From contig JASANZ010002042.1 in NCBI GenBank assembly GCA_030849805.1, forward strand, positions 1 through 38,624: a stretch of DNA of 38,624 bases, given 5' to 3'. Shown in pieces: positions 1 to 9,631 of the stretch (position 1 is the first letter of the stretch; each line of letters begins with the position of its first letter). The notes under the pieces are model-generated. The model was given only the letters and a program-made list of their open reading frames with translations. It was not told where the DNA came from and did not search any database. A program made the position numbers and the translations under genes. The DNA comes from Sergeia podlipaevii. Lineage: Eukaryota > Euglenozoa > Kinetoplastea > Trypanosomatida > Trypanosomatidae.

Positions 1-92
1 GAAAAGAAAAACCTAAAGAGAGACACACAAGATGGAAAAAAAAAGAAAAAGAAAAAAGAAAAAAGAGAGAGAGAAAAAAAAGGCAAAAGAAA
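1..92 (-). promoter_or_regulatory. Predicted trans-splice acceptor tract for the next gene downstream
   Basis: Read on the minus strand, the bases after the LRR gene stop codon are almost pure pyrimidine from about 84 down to 32. A TTTAG then follows, with its AG at 13-14. This is the form of a spliced-leader acceptor for a gene beyond the window edge. It starts within about 10 bases of the stop codon, so the LRR gene would have almost no conventional 3' UTR if this tract is used. It could instead be an unused pyrimidine run. Confidence 0.45.
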
Positions 93-3000
93 CTATCTAC
101 GTATAAAATGTGTTGTGACACCATTGAGATTAACCTCCTCAAGGGATGACAAGTGCACCGCAAGGGTCTCCACAGGTGTCCCACTCGCGGTAACCTTTGG
201 GCATGAGCGCAGCCACAACCGGCGCAGCGAGACACAACAGTCCTGTACTACTGCCTCTCCATCCGTAGCACCACAGTCATCCTGTCTGCCCCCCTTGCGT
301 GCGCCTCCATACATCCAGACTCCGAGAGCTTCATCGGTGACGGTGGTGGCTGTAAGATCCAAAGTCTGAAGCAGGCGCAGAGACCTCAGCGGCGCCACAC
401 ACGTGACGTTCTTGCACCGCGCGAGTGAAAGATGTTCGAGCGCTTGGCAGCAGCGCAGATACGGCATCGCCTCTGCACTTGTCAAGTTTTCTGCATCTGT
501 GAGAACAAGCTCTCGCAAGGAAGAACGTATCCACCTCTCCGTGCCGCTCTCCTCCTCCATCGCCATCGCAGCTGTTGCCATGCTCGTAGCAGTAGTAGTG
601 ACAAAGTCATGAGGAGAGGTGCAGAGAAACCGAAGCGACGTGACGAGAGGACAACGCCGTAGTAGCAGGGACTCTAGTGAAGAGCAGGCAGTCACAAAAG
701 CCAGTCCATGCGTGGTGATGGCCGTGTTGGACAGATCTACAAAGCGAAGCACCGCTAAGAATGGGGGCGGAGAGGCTATCACTTTCATCGTGCTGGACAG
801 TGCACCACTGGGATCCACGTTGCTAAATGCGGGTGGCGGAGACAAGGACGAGGAAGATAAAGGTCTGGACGCTGCAGGAGATGTTGATGTGGATGATGCC
901 GACCCAAAGGGTTCTTGTGTTGAGGTTGCAAGCAGCACCCAAGCAGAAAGATCTGTTACTGGTGTGCTGCCGAGGTGAAGCACCCTGAGGCTGTCCCAGC
1001 GTCGCAGTGCCTTTACCAGCTGCAGGGCATCTACCTGAGTGTGATAAAGGTCAAGCTCAAGGAGCGAGGAGAGTGGGCGAAGGCCAGCAACATCGCGGAT
1101 GGCATCGCAAGAACGGAGAGAGAGCCGCTGTAGAGGGATGCGAGGTCGAGGAACCTGCCCTCTTGGGGGGTTCTTGTTATCGTCTTGCCCCTCATCCATG
1201 TCGTCCTCTACACCCACCAGATAACGATCGCCAGTAAAGCACCCTTCATGAATCGCCGTCGCAGCCAAGTTAACGCAGTTGCAAAAGTCCGCCTCCACCA
1301 ATGTGTTGAGCGGAAGCACCGGCACAGACCGCAGTGATGCACAGTCTCTACACGACAGCTTCTGGAGCACTGCACACTCGTGCACAGCCTGGAGACCGTC
1401 AGCGGATACACCAGCAGCGGCACCCTCGCGTCCCATCGGCCCCACTAGTGTCGCCCTACCAGCAGCACCAACAACAACACCATCTCTTCTTCTGCTGTTG
1501 CTGCTGCTACCGCTGCTGTGCACCGACGTACCGTTCACGTTGAGCACCTCAAGGCAGTGAAGGTCCCGCACAGGAGTCACATCCGTCACACCTACACACT
1601 TTTGTATCGACACCACCTCCAGTTCTGCAAAATAAAAGAGCGCAGTGAGGCCTTCCGAAGTAAGGCCCGACCCATCCGCGTAGAGCTCACGCAGCACCCG
1701 GCACAGAGGGTATCGCTCTCGAGCTTCCTGGCTCGTCAAGAGACACGGGCGAGGTGCTCGTGCTGCAGCTGCCACTCCAGCCGCTGTGGAAGCCTCCGGT
1801 GGTATCAGAGTGAAGACAGTGGTGGCGTCGTGTGTGCGATGCGAAATGAAGACCGCGTTTTCGTGGCCACCCCTGACCCCGCCGCTGCCGCTGCTGTTGG
1901 TGCTGTAGATGTGGCGCACTACCGCCCCTGTGGCGGCGCCTAGAGCGTCTCCTGCTTGTAGCGGAGGACGTGCTCTACCACCACCATCTCCTCCTCGCGC
2001 TACAGCACCGCGATGTGGCGGCTCTGTCTCTGTCGCCCGCAGCCGCGGCACCTCTACTAACCACAACACATCAGCAAAAGCCGAGCAGTGATCAAGGCGC
2101 AGCACCTGCAGTGTAGGGCACTGTCCAAGGCCATAGAACTCATGCGCAGATATTGCGGTATAAGAAAGATCTAACTCGCTCAGTACGTGCATGCGCGGTG
2201 CCCACGTGCTGGTCCGCTTCAATGCCGAGCAGCCTTGCAGTGAGAGCACGCACAAGCAGGTGAGAGTTGGGAAATCATGCGCGGCGTCAGCATCGGTGAT
2301 AGAAGTATAGGAGAGGTCCAGTTCCTGCAGCGTGTCAGCCCAGTAGGACGGCCGTTGCTCTTCCGCCTTCTTCTTCTTCTTCAGCCCCGTACTCCGTCGC
2401 CTCTTGTCCTCCTCTTGCGCGCTCGCCTTCATTATCGCTGTGGATGCAAGAGTAGTGCACTTGCCTCTAACACTCGTGTCGTCGTCCTTCTCCCTATATC
2501 CCGTTCTCCCTGGCACGCACTGCTCCCCTGTATGACTGCGTGAGTGACCGTGCTCAGCAGCATCGCCCAGAAGTCTAGGATACTGCGCACGCCCCACGGG
2601 TAGCGTCGTAGCTTCTGCTTCTTCACCCTTTGGCCTTGACTCCCCCCTAGCCACCACCACCTCAAAACTATGAACACCCTCTGCACGTCGTCCATCCACA
2701 TTTGCGCTCGCCTCCTCCTCCTCCACGCCATGCCAGCAGGGAACAGGACGACCATGAGTAGCGCCAAAGCCAAGGTCAGTGCTTGCAGGCCTCTCCGTGT
2801 CCCACCCACGCTCTCCATCGCTAGGAGCATCAGTGAGATAAGCGACAGGTCCTAGAGCACTGAGGCCCTCCAGTTCATCGCCGCTGCCGCCCATACGGAG
2901 CACTCCCCAGCTGCCTGCTCCTCCTCCAGGACGGTAAAACGACGTCGTGGTCGTACCTCCGTTGAATACGCGAGTGATGTGGGGTAGAGACACCTCCAGT

Positions 3001-5522
3001 GGGCTCTCACCAAGAAAGATCTCGATGTTGGGGGCAACAGTGACGGCAGCGCGCTGCTGCGACTGTTGCAGCTGGGAAGAAGAGTCCTCCACGCCTTTCA
3101 TCTCTGCCTCGTGCATCGCCATCGCGTACGTCTTCGTCGTCGCCACCATCGTTGTAGCAGTGGTAGGGGTAGTAGTTGGTGTGGTGGCTGCGGTGAAGGT
3201 ATCTGCAAAAGAAGAGGAAGAAACAGACGGCGTGGAAGGTCCCAAAAATCGCGTCGAGGTGACATGGGAGTTCATCGGCAACGAGAGCTTCACCACATCG
3301 CGGCACACACGCGGCAGGCCTTGCAGCTGCTGCCAGGTCACGTTGGAGTTAGCGATGGACACGGCACGCACGCGTGAGTAAGGGGCGAGTAGTTTCGCAA
3401 CCGTGTTGGCACTCGCTACTGCTGAGGTTGTTGCTGGCACAACGTCTCCAGCTGCGCTTGCGCGCGCCTCGCCACATGCTCCGTCTTTGTTGCTTTCTTC
3501 TGGATAAGTGTCACCGCCGCCTCCTGCTGCTTCTCGTGTCGCGGTAGTAGATGATGTTGCAACAATAGGGGCAACGACCTTCCCACGGATGCTGACCTCC
3601 GCTACTTGATCCCGCAGGCATGCCGCTAAGCCAAGGGTGGTGTCGCGAGTCGTACCCCTGGTATTGTCCATCTCCGCGACACGCGCAGTGTCGTCACCAC
3701 CTCTGCTCCCACCGCCATCCCTCCCCTCCCCCTCCGCCTCCTCGTGTGATAGATGCTCCTGAACTGGAACTGGCTGATCTTCGTTCAGCAAGTCCGACAG
3801 GGCCTCTAGCTGTCCAGGTCCATAGTTAAGAAAGCTCACAGATAAGGGCAACTCGGCAGATGCGTGCACCCACCACAGCGCGCGTCGCAGTGCCTCCAAG
3901 GTCATATTTTCATTCCCAGTGATATCTCGCTGGCTGTGGAGCGGTACACAGGGTAAGGAAACAAGACAAGAAGAAGAGCCCGCAGCAGCAGCAGCAGCAG
4001 GACGAGGAGGAGGAGCTGGCGAAGATGAAAGGGAGTAGCGCTGAGAAGAAAGGAAAGATGGAGAGTTTGGTACTTGGGTACAGTGCTCTGTGGGATGCTG
4101 CTCATTTTCCTTTATTGAAATCTTTGACGATGGCGGCGGCGGCGGCGACGCTTGGGGTGGTAGAGAGCAAGACAAAGAATAAGTCGGATGAGAAATGGAG
4201 CTTGAAGCAGCAACAGCAGAGGGAAAAGTGCCTCCGGCTCCACTGTTAGACGAGTTGATAGGCGGCGGCGGAGGTGAATACGCCGGAGGTAGCGGAGGAG
4301 TTGGTGGTGCTGCTGTCGCGGATGGTGTGGTGGTGGTGATCCGCTTCAGTACAACATTGCGAGAAATAACCACCAAGACTGCCGGCGCCGGCGTCAGTTT
4401 GTATCGCAGATGTGGATAAAAAGAAGGAGAAGGAGGAGAAGCCGAGATAGAAAGAGAAGAGCTTGATGAGTTAGGTGAGGTCCCCCCCATCACTGGTGCT
4501 GCTGCTGCGACGGCCATGCGGTTACCCTGTGTGTGGTGACTGCATACGGCAGCAGAAGCGGTAAAACCTGCTCGAGGATAGAGGGGCAGCGATGGTGATA
4601 AACAGTTCTGCCCAGTGGAGCCACGGCGGCATTGATCACGCTCAGGAGTGTGCGCATCGCCTGCATTCGCGTTGCCTCGTCTGATAGCTACTGCTGCTGC
4701 AGAGGCGCTTGACACCCTGGCAATGCGCTTCTCACTATTTACAGTAGTAGTAGTAGTCATAGCAGTAGTTCCTTCGCTCCTTCCCACACCTCTCTTCTCC
4801 TCATTGTTACTATTGTTGCTCTCTCCTCCTCCTCGTCTTCCAGCATCCATACCGTCGTCATGTGTTCTCTCCACCGCGTTATCACCGTGCTCAGCAGGAC
4901 GATGATGGCTGCCGCCTGCAAAGGTGTTTGCTACCCTCTCCGCCTTGGTGGACTTAACATGTAAAGAGTGCGGCTGAGTCCTCGCATCCGTCTCGCACAT
5001 CACCGCTCCACGCGCATTACTGAAATAATAATTGCCATGTTTTGTGTAAAAGATCGATGCCTCGCTCACACCAGCAGCGGTGGCAGACCGCACACGCCTG
5101 CTGGTCACCCCATCGCCCATCCTGAGGAATGAATATAGCTGCTGTGGTTGATGATAATAATGATGGGGGACAACAACACGAAGAATAAGACCGCCACGAG
5201 GTGGCAACACACACCCTTGTGGAAGAAGCTCCACCGCTCTTCGACAGTCTCTGTGAGCGCATAAAAAGGCAAGTGGGGTGGAGAGGGGTGGCGGTGAGGC
5301 ACTCAGCGAGAAGCCGCCACTACTGCTACCGCCACCGAGAGAGGTCAATGGAGAGGCGGCACTATCATCCGCGGCGCTGGGGAAATATGAAGCAATGAGT
5401 CCCAACAAAGGCAGTGAGAGCGGCATGCTGAGACGTCTTCTCCTCCTGTCGGGAGGACGTGCTACCGGCTCGCTTGCTCCTGTTTGGCGTTCCTTCGCAC
5501 AATCATTTAAAATCTCAGACAT
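93..5522 (-). CDS. Giant leucine-rich-repeat protein, possible F-box-like N-terminus
   Basis: Likely a protein-interaction scaffold of about 1809 residues. I chose the ATG at 5522 (MSEILNDC); the frame runs further up to 5585 but only through a GTG codon. A later in-frame ATG at 5426 (MPLSLPLLGL) is an alternative start. Residues about 1061-1800 carry many cysteine-type LRRs of the form LxELDLSYTxITD and LxxLxLxxC, such as ELDLSYTSITDAD and ELDLSYTAISAHE. Shorter LRR-like islands lie near residues 540-583 and 705-750. The first half is mostly Ser/Pro/Ala/Thr low complexity with a poly-Lys stretch just before the main LRRs. Residues 34-48 and 83-99 (SLPLLGLIASYF, then FLCAHRDCRRAV) resemble the two halves of an F-box split by a Ser/Gly insert, which would make it an FBXL-type SCF adaptor; this is inference. 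No signal peptide is evident. Trypanosomatids have many such LRR proteins and I cannot assign an ortholog. Confidence 0.85.
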   Translation of the reverse strand: MSEILNDCAKERQTGASEPVARPPDRRRRRLSMPLSLPLLGLIASYFPSAADDSAASPLTSLGGGSSSGGFSLSASPPPLSTPLAFLCAHRDCRRAVELLPQGCVLPPRGGLILRVVVPHHYYHQPQQLYSFLRMGDGVTSRRVRSATAAGVSEASIFYTKHGNYYFSNARGAVMCETDARTQPHSLHVKSTKAERVANTFAGGSHHRPAEHGDNAVERTHDDGMDAGRRGGGESNNSNNEEKRGVGRSEGTTAMTTTTTVNSEKRIARVSSASAAAVAIRRGNANAGDAHTPERDQCRRGSTGQNCLSPSLPLYPRAGFTASAAVCSHHTQGNRMAVAAAAPVMGGTSPNSSSSSLSISASPPSPSFYPHLRYKLTPAPAVLVVISRNVVLKRITTTTPSATAAPPTPPLPPAYSPPPPPINSSNSGAGGTFPSAVAASSSISHPTYSLSCSLPPQASPPPPPSSKISIKENEQHPTEHCTQVPNSPSFLSSQRYSLSSSPAPPPRPAAAAAAGSSSCLVSLPCVPLHSQRDITGNENMTLEALRRALWWVHASAELPLSVSFLNYGPGQLEALSDLLNEDQPVPVQEHLSHEEAEGEGRDGGGSRGGDDTARVAEMDNTRGTTRDTTLGLAACLRDQVAEVSIRGKVVAPIVATSSTTATREAAGGGGDTYPEESNKDGACGEARASAAGDVVPATTSAVASANTVAKLLAPYSRVRAVSIANSNVTWQQLQGLPRVCRDVVKLSLPMNSHVTSTRFLGPSTPSVSSSSFADTFTAATTPTTTPTTATTMVATTKTYAMAMHEAEMKGVEDSSSQLQQSQQRAAVTVAPNIEIFLGESPLEVSLPHITRVFNGGTTTTSFYRPGGGAGSWGVLRMGGSGDELEGLSALGPVAYLTDAPSDGERGWDTERPASTDLGFGATHGRPVPCWHGVEEEEASANVDGRRAEGVHSFEVVVARGESRPKGEEAEATTLPVGRAQYPRLLGDAAEHGHSRSHTGEQCVPGRTGYREKDDDTSVRGKCTTLASTAIMKASAQEEDKRRRSTGLKKKKKAEEQRPSYWADTLQELDLSYTSITDADAAHDFPTLTCLCVLSLQGCSALKRTSTWAPRMHVLSELDLSYTAISAHEFYGLGQCPTLQVLRLDHCSAFADVLWLVEVPRLRATETEPPHRGAVARGGDGGGRARPPLQAGDALGAATGAVVRHIYSTNSSGSGGVRGGHENAVFISHRTHDATTVFTLIPPEASTAAGVAAAARAPRPCLLTSQEARERYPLCRVLRELYADGSGLTSEGLTALFYFAELEVVSIQKCVGVTDVTPVRDLHCLEVLNVNGTSVHSSGSSSNSRRRDGVVVGAAGRATLVGPMGREGAAAGVSADGLQAVHECAVLQKLSCRDCASLRSVPVLPLNTLVEADFCNCVNLAATAIHEGCFTGDRYLVGVEDDMDEGQDDNKNPPRGQVPRPRIPLQRLSLRSCDAIRDVAGLRPLSSLLELDLYHTQVDALQLVKALRRWDSLRVLHLGSTPVTDLSAWVLLATSTQEPFGSASSTSTSPAASRPLSSSSLSPPPAFSNVDPSGALSSTMKVIASPPPFLAVLRFVDLSNTAITTHGLAFVTACSSLESLLLRRCPLVTSLRFLCTSPHDFVTTTATSMATAAMAMEEESGTERWIRSSLRELVLTDAENLTSAEAMPYLRCCQALEHLSLARCKNVTCVAPLRSLRLLQTLDLTATTVTDEALGVWMYGGARKGGRQDDCGATDGEAVVQDCCVSLRRLWLRSCPKVTASGTPVETLAVHLSSLEEVNLNGVTTHFIRR

Positions 5523-6715
5523 GCCAAGAAAAAGAAAAAATGATAAAGGAGGACTTTCACAAGTACACACACGCACACACAACACTGCAAGCTCTATCCG
5601 TCTTACATATATATATTGGTAGTAAGCGGGTAGGCATGTACCAACCGTTAAAAAAAAATAGATACTTTTTTAAAAGATGATTAAAAAAAGAAAAAAAATG
5701 AAGCAATATAGTGAACAAGAAAATAAAAGCAAAGTAGTCCTCTCAAATATGATGTATATACAGTTAGTCCACACTGAGGAAAAAAAAAAAGAGAGAAAAG
5801 GCACAAAGACACACACGTATGTTGTGTGCCAGTGTGTGTGTGTGTTTGCGTATGTGTGTGACTTCGATCGCTGTCTGAAAAAAAAAAAAAAATGACAGAA
5901 GAACGTCGTATCTCGTGTCAGACAAAGGGCTGGGGGCTCCTATGTTGTGGATATATACGCTCAATGGTACGCTTAAAGAAAGAATGAGAAAAAGAAACAA
6001 TGTATTAGAGAGCGTAAAACAAATATAAAGAAAGAAAAATGAAAAGAGAAAGGGAGAGACAAACAAAAAAAAAGCATCAAGAAATGTGGGGGTTCGTTCG
6101 GCAGATATCAGTACCTTTACCATATTTTTTTTTATTTTCCCTCTCTCAGCCTCCAATATGTGCACGCGTGTAAAACGAAAGAAATGTGGTAGCGCTAATT
6201 GATGGCGTCGTCGTCCTTGCGAGTTACTTTTGAATTTTTTTTCAAGGCGTTCGTGTATTCCTTGATATCAAATAGCTTTTCTTTTGGTTTCTCTTCCTAC
6301 CGTTGTCGTTGTTGTCGCTCGTGCTCCAAAGCTGATTCAATATATAAAGAGTTGTCTTGTGATGTCGCATGCAGCGCACAATCGCACTCAGCCTGCACGT
6401 TTACGTAAGCGATATGTAGAGAAGGCAGCAATATATATAGAAATATTATGAACCCTGCTTCTGAATAGTAGCAACAATAATGCTAAATAACAATAATGCG
6501 TCAGTTGAAATCATAAATATGTTTGTGGAAATGTTTTTATCTCCATTGGCAGCAAAGAAGCATACATTATTCACAAACAGGTCGTCTCGACACACATATG
6601 TAAAAAAAAAAAAAAAAAGAAGAAGAAAGGGAACAAAAAAAAAGACCTCGCATCTCTATCGCGAGTCTCTCTCCTTCCGCTTACTTCACACCTTCCGCCT
6701 CCTCCTCCTCCTCAG
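5523..6715. other. Spacer between U-box and LRR genes
   Basis: AT-rich spacer of 1.2 kb with homopolymer A runs, a TG-rich patch near 5828-5865 and short TA runs. It holds the predicted acceptor of the LRR gene and the 3' UTR of the U-box gene. I see no gene, tRNA or mobile element; the open frames here are homopolymer translations. Confidence 0.7.
5665..5699 (-). promoter_or_regulatory. Predicted spliced-leader acceptor of LRR gene
   Basis: On the minus strand a pyrimidine run (5671-5699, mostly T with C) is followed by an AG at 5665-5666, giving a 5' UTR of about 142 bases. Further AGs lie nearer the start codon, so the exact acceptor is uncertain. Confidence 0.45.
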
Positions 6716-8677
6716 TCACAAAGAAAGGCAGTGTCCCCTCTGCTCAAACGCCTCGTATTCCCGCACCGCCTCCTCCACCAGCTTCCGTACCTCCCAGTTC
6801 ACCTTGAGCGACTCACTGGCCAACGGGAGATTCGTCATGGGGGAAGTGCTATGGTATCGCAGCCATTCCTCGATCGCCTCACGATCGTACGAAAAGCCGT
6901 CCGCAGTGAGGACTGGGTCGCTCATGATGGTACGTGTTATGGGGCAGAAACACTCATTGGGCACGTGGAGGTCTGTGTAGAGCGTCGTGCTCAACTCGCC
7001 AGTATCTTTGTCCTTGTGATAGACACGGATGGTGCCAATGTCAGTCATGACTGCGTCAATGAGATCCCCAGGGATGTCAATCGATGGTGGGTGAACGGCG
7101 ACGATCAAGTGAGAGATGCCTGGAACACGTGCAAGATACTTGAGCACGCACGGCCGCATATGCAGGAGCAGGCCTGCTGCTGCGCCTCCACAGAAGAAAA
7201 GGATGTAGCTCTGGAGGTCAATCACAGACTCCAGCGTGCAGGAGAACTCGGGGGTAGTGGTACCAGGGGGCACCAGGATGCGAAGGAGCGACGCAGAAGC
7301 CATCGCTGCTGCTATAGAGGAAGTCGAGGTGGGGGAGCGGGCGGCGTCAACGTCCGCATTCGATGCCGCTGCTGCCGCAGATGATGATGATGAAGCGGCA
7401 ATAACTGGAGCAACGGTCGCTGGATTCACTAGTCCTACAGTGGCCAGCCACACGATGATCGTGCGGGTCCACATTTGCCACACAGGACCTTCAAGCTGAT
7501 CGACATCACCACGGTAGCATAAGCGGAAGCCAGAGAGTGCGTAGGGCAGTCCGCGGCCACCACACACGTGCGCCAGCATCGTCGCTGCCGCCACGGGGGA
7601 GGAGAGAGACGCCGTCCCAGCCGCAGCGGCAGCAGCTCTAGAAGTAGCAGAAGAGACCACAGACGCGATAGAAGCGAAAGTGCCACTAGGTGATACTTGT
7701 GAGGTGGCGTCGGGCGCCGGTCCAGCGGTGTCCATGGCGGGCGGTGTTGCCACCTCGGTCGGGTAAGAAGTGGGGATAGCACCAGCTGCACCATTACCAG
7801 TAGTAGGAGAGGTGTCTAGCGCATTCGCGGACTGATTGTTGGCAGGCAGTGACGGCAAAACAATCTCCTGCGTCCGTCTAGCTCCACCGCTCTCTGTCAC
7901 GTGTAGTGCCACAGGTCCGCCTGCAGTCTGTTGGGACTGGACAGATATGTTCGCGATGCGCCCAGTCATGAGCGACGCCGCAAGCCACGTGAGCGTAATG
8001 AGAACTGGTGGGCTGAGGTAGGCAAGCCACTCTGTAGAGGCAGCGCCATCACCTTTCGCTGCTGCTCCGCGCATGTAAGGAGGAATGCGCCACGAGAGTG
8101 ACGCGAGCAGCGGGTTGCTTCTCAGAATACGGTAATTGACAAACGTAGAAACCATGACGGCGGCCACGAGATCGACCGCGGCGTCTCGCGGGAACCTGGC
8201 ATCTCCAAGAGAGAGAATAAACAAGTAGGAGACGAGGGTGGAGAGCAGCGAGCTAGCGTTTGGGTGAAACCATAAGGAAGTAAACGCAGTGATGAGCTGC
8301 GACAGAGCGGACACACCACGGCGTGCATGAGCTCCTACGCCAATACTAGCAGCAGCGGCAGCAGCATCCCCGCCTCTAGAAGTGCCACCTACAACGTTGC
8401 GAACCACGCCGCTAACGCTTTTGTAAAAGTCGATAGCGGCGACGATGAAAGCGCCTATGCCCCCAGTCCACATGTTGATGTGGCGGATGCCGCTGCTAGA
8501 GGAAGAACATGAGTTGTTGCTTTCAGTGTTGGGCAGCACAGGGAAGCACATGGAGACGAGACGAAGAAGCCGAGGGCAGAGCGAAGATGCGCAGAAAGCT
8601 GAGACCCACGCCAACACAGGGAGAGAGTAGAGTAGAGCCTTCCGTGCATTGGGGTCACTCAAGCTTGGTGGCGGCAT
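6716..8677 (-). CDS. Multi-pass membrane U-box E3 ubiquitin ligase-like protein
   Basis: 653 residues with a clean ATG. The last 80 residues are a U-box: NECFCPITRTIMSDPV at 574-589, then GFSYDREAIEEWL and a proline-containing segment, matching the U-box pattern (CPI...M.DPV...G..Y.R..I..WL...P). U-boxes dock E2 enzymes without zinc ligands and promote ubiquitin transfer. Upstream are about seven hydrophobic stretches, near residues 13-33, 70-87, 140-158, 167-183, 217-238, 404-428 and 490-507, suggesting a polytopic membrane anchor. Between about 240 and 400, and again at 428-465, lie Ala/Ser/Thr-rich low-complexity loops. A cytosolic U-box at the C-terminus of an organelle or ER membrane protein is the natural reading, so a membrane quality-control role is possible. 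U-box assignment is strong; topology, membrane identity and substrate are inference. Confidence 0.88.
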   Translation of the reverse strand: MPPPSLSDPNARKALLYSLPVLAWVSAFCASSLCPRLLRLVSMCFPVLPNTESNNSCSSSSSGIRHINMWTGGIGAFIVAAIDFYKSVSGVVRNVVGGTSRGGDAAAAAASIGVGAHARRGVSALSQLITAFTSLWFHPNASSLLSTLVSYLFILSLGDARFPRDAAVDLVAAVMVSTFVNYRILRSNPLLASLSWRIPPYMRGAAAKGDGAASTEWLAYLSPPVLITLTWLAASLMTGRIANISVQSQQTAGGPVALHVTESGGARRTQEIVLPSLPANNQSANALDTSPTTGNGAAGAIPTSYPTEVATPPAMDTAGPAPDATSQVSPSGTFASIASVVSSATSRAAAAAAGTASLSSPVAAATMLAHVCGGRGLPYALSGFRLCYRGDVDQLEGPVWQMWTRTIIVWLATVGLVNPATVAPVIAASSSSSAAAAASNADVDAARSPTSTSSIAAAMASASLLRILVPPGTTTPEFSCTLESVIDLQSYILFFCGGAAAGLLLHMRPCVLKYLARVPGISHLIVAVHPPSIDIPGDLIDAVMTDIGTIRVYHKDKDTGELSTTLYTDLHVPNECFCPITRTIMSDPVLTADGFSYDREAIEEWLRYHSTSPMTNLPLASESLKVNWEVRKLVEEAVREYEAFEQRGHCLSL

Positions 8678-8680
8678 GTA

Positions 8681-8702
8681 TGTGTGTGTGTGTGTGTGTG
8701 TG
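8681..8702. repeat. (TG)11 microsatellite abutting the U-box start codon
   Basis: Eleven TG units on the plus strand, read as CA in the sense RNA, end three bases before the U-box ATG. They lie inside its predicted 5' UTR. Confidence 0.95.
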
Positions 8703-8768
8703 CCTCCACCTCCTCACGCTACTTGTAAAGCGCGTGGGATATCTCTGCGTGTGTTGATTTTTCCCCTT

Positions 8769-8789
8769 CTTGAAGAGGAAAAGGAAAAA
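8769..8789 (-). promoter_or_regulatory. Predicted spliced-leader acceptor of U-box gene
   Basis: The minus strand reads a T/C tract over 8773-8789 followed by the first AG at 8769-8770, giving a 5' UTR of about 91 bases. Tract and first AG are close together, as in typical trypanosomatid acceptors. Confidence 0.55.
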
Positions 8790-9284
8790 TGATGTGTGAA
8801 AAATGCTTTGTGCTACTGCTGTTATCGCTGTTGCCTTCTTTCTGTTTGTCTGTTTCGTTTTTTATAAAGAAAAAAAAAATTCACCTTTCTTTTCCTCTTG
8901 TATATATGTATATATATATGTATATATATACAGCTCTCTCTCTCCAAACGTGAGGTATTCTTCACTACTGTCGACGGTAAAAAAAGAAATAGCTGGATCG
9001 GTGCTCTCCTGCGTTCCCCGCTATAGAGCTGCAGAGCGGAAAGTTTTTTAAAGAGAAAGGAGAGAGTGAGAGAGAGACGAAACGCGAGAGGGCGGGAGAG
9101 AGAGCGGGATATGAGACGTATGAGGTGTGAAGGTTATATAGATTGTAAGGTAGGCGGGGGCCTAGCATCAAATATGCTATCTTGAACAACGTGTATATAT
9201 ATGGAGAGAGAAAGAGATGCAATGAGACAAGAAGAGAAAGAAAATGAGAACGGAAGCGTGTGTGTTTAATGTTCATTCTTGCTA

Positions 9285-9315
9285 TTATCATTATTATTAT
9301 TATTATTATTATTGC
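9285..9315. repeat. Imperfect ATT trinucleotide repeat
   Basis: A run of about ten ATT/ATC units in the 3' flank of the methyltransferase gene. It is a simple microsatellite. Confidence 0.9.
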
Positions 9316-9631
9316 CTGTACTGTCAAAAAATGGTGTACGCCAAGACACACATTGTTTGCGTGTTTGTCAAAAAAAAAAAAAAGGAGAAGAAGAAGAGGC
9401 TCTGCAACTGAGTGCGTGCGCCTTCCCTTCACATCATTTTCTTTTTCTTCATTTCAGAAAATGTCGATTCTTTTCTTCTTGTTTTGTTTTTGTTTTTGTG
9501 CTTCTTTCAAAAAAAGGAAAAAAAAGTTCTTTACGCGTTTTATCTTCTTTTTTTTTTTTAAGTTGTTGCATATTGCCTCTGTGATCCACGCATGTCGCTC
9601 CACTTCTCTCACTCACTCTCCGCTCATCCAA

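Larger units (their letters stand above)
8678..9631. other. Spacer between methyltransferase and U-box genes
   Basis: 0.95 kb, AT-rich. It contains a (TG)11 run at 8681-8702, interrupted TA repeats around 8900-8932, a purine GA-rich block at 9051-9110, an ATT repeat at 9285-9315 and several A and T homopolymers. It includes the predicted U-box gene acceptor. No gene seen. Confidence 0.7.

Noticed and set aside
5523..5585. Upstream extension of the LRR reading frame to 5585
   Set aside because: It begins with GTG within a TG-rich repeat; trypanosomatid translation starts at AUG, so the ATG at 5522 is preferred.
6731..7384. Plus-strand open frame of 217 codons inside the U-box gene
   Set aside because: It is the antisense shadow of the conserved U-box and membrane region, with no recognisable protein features and opposite to all other genes.
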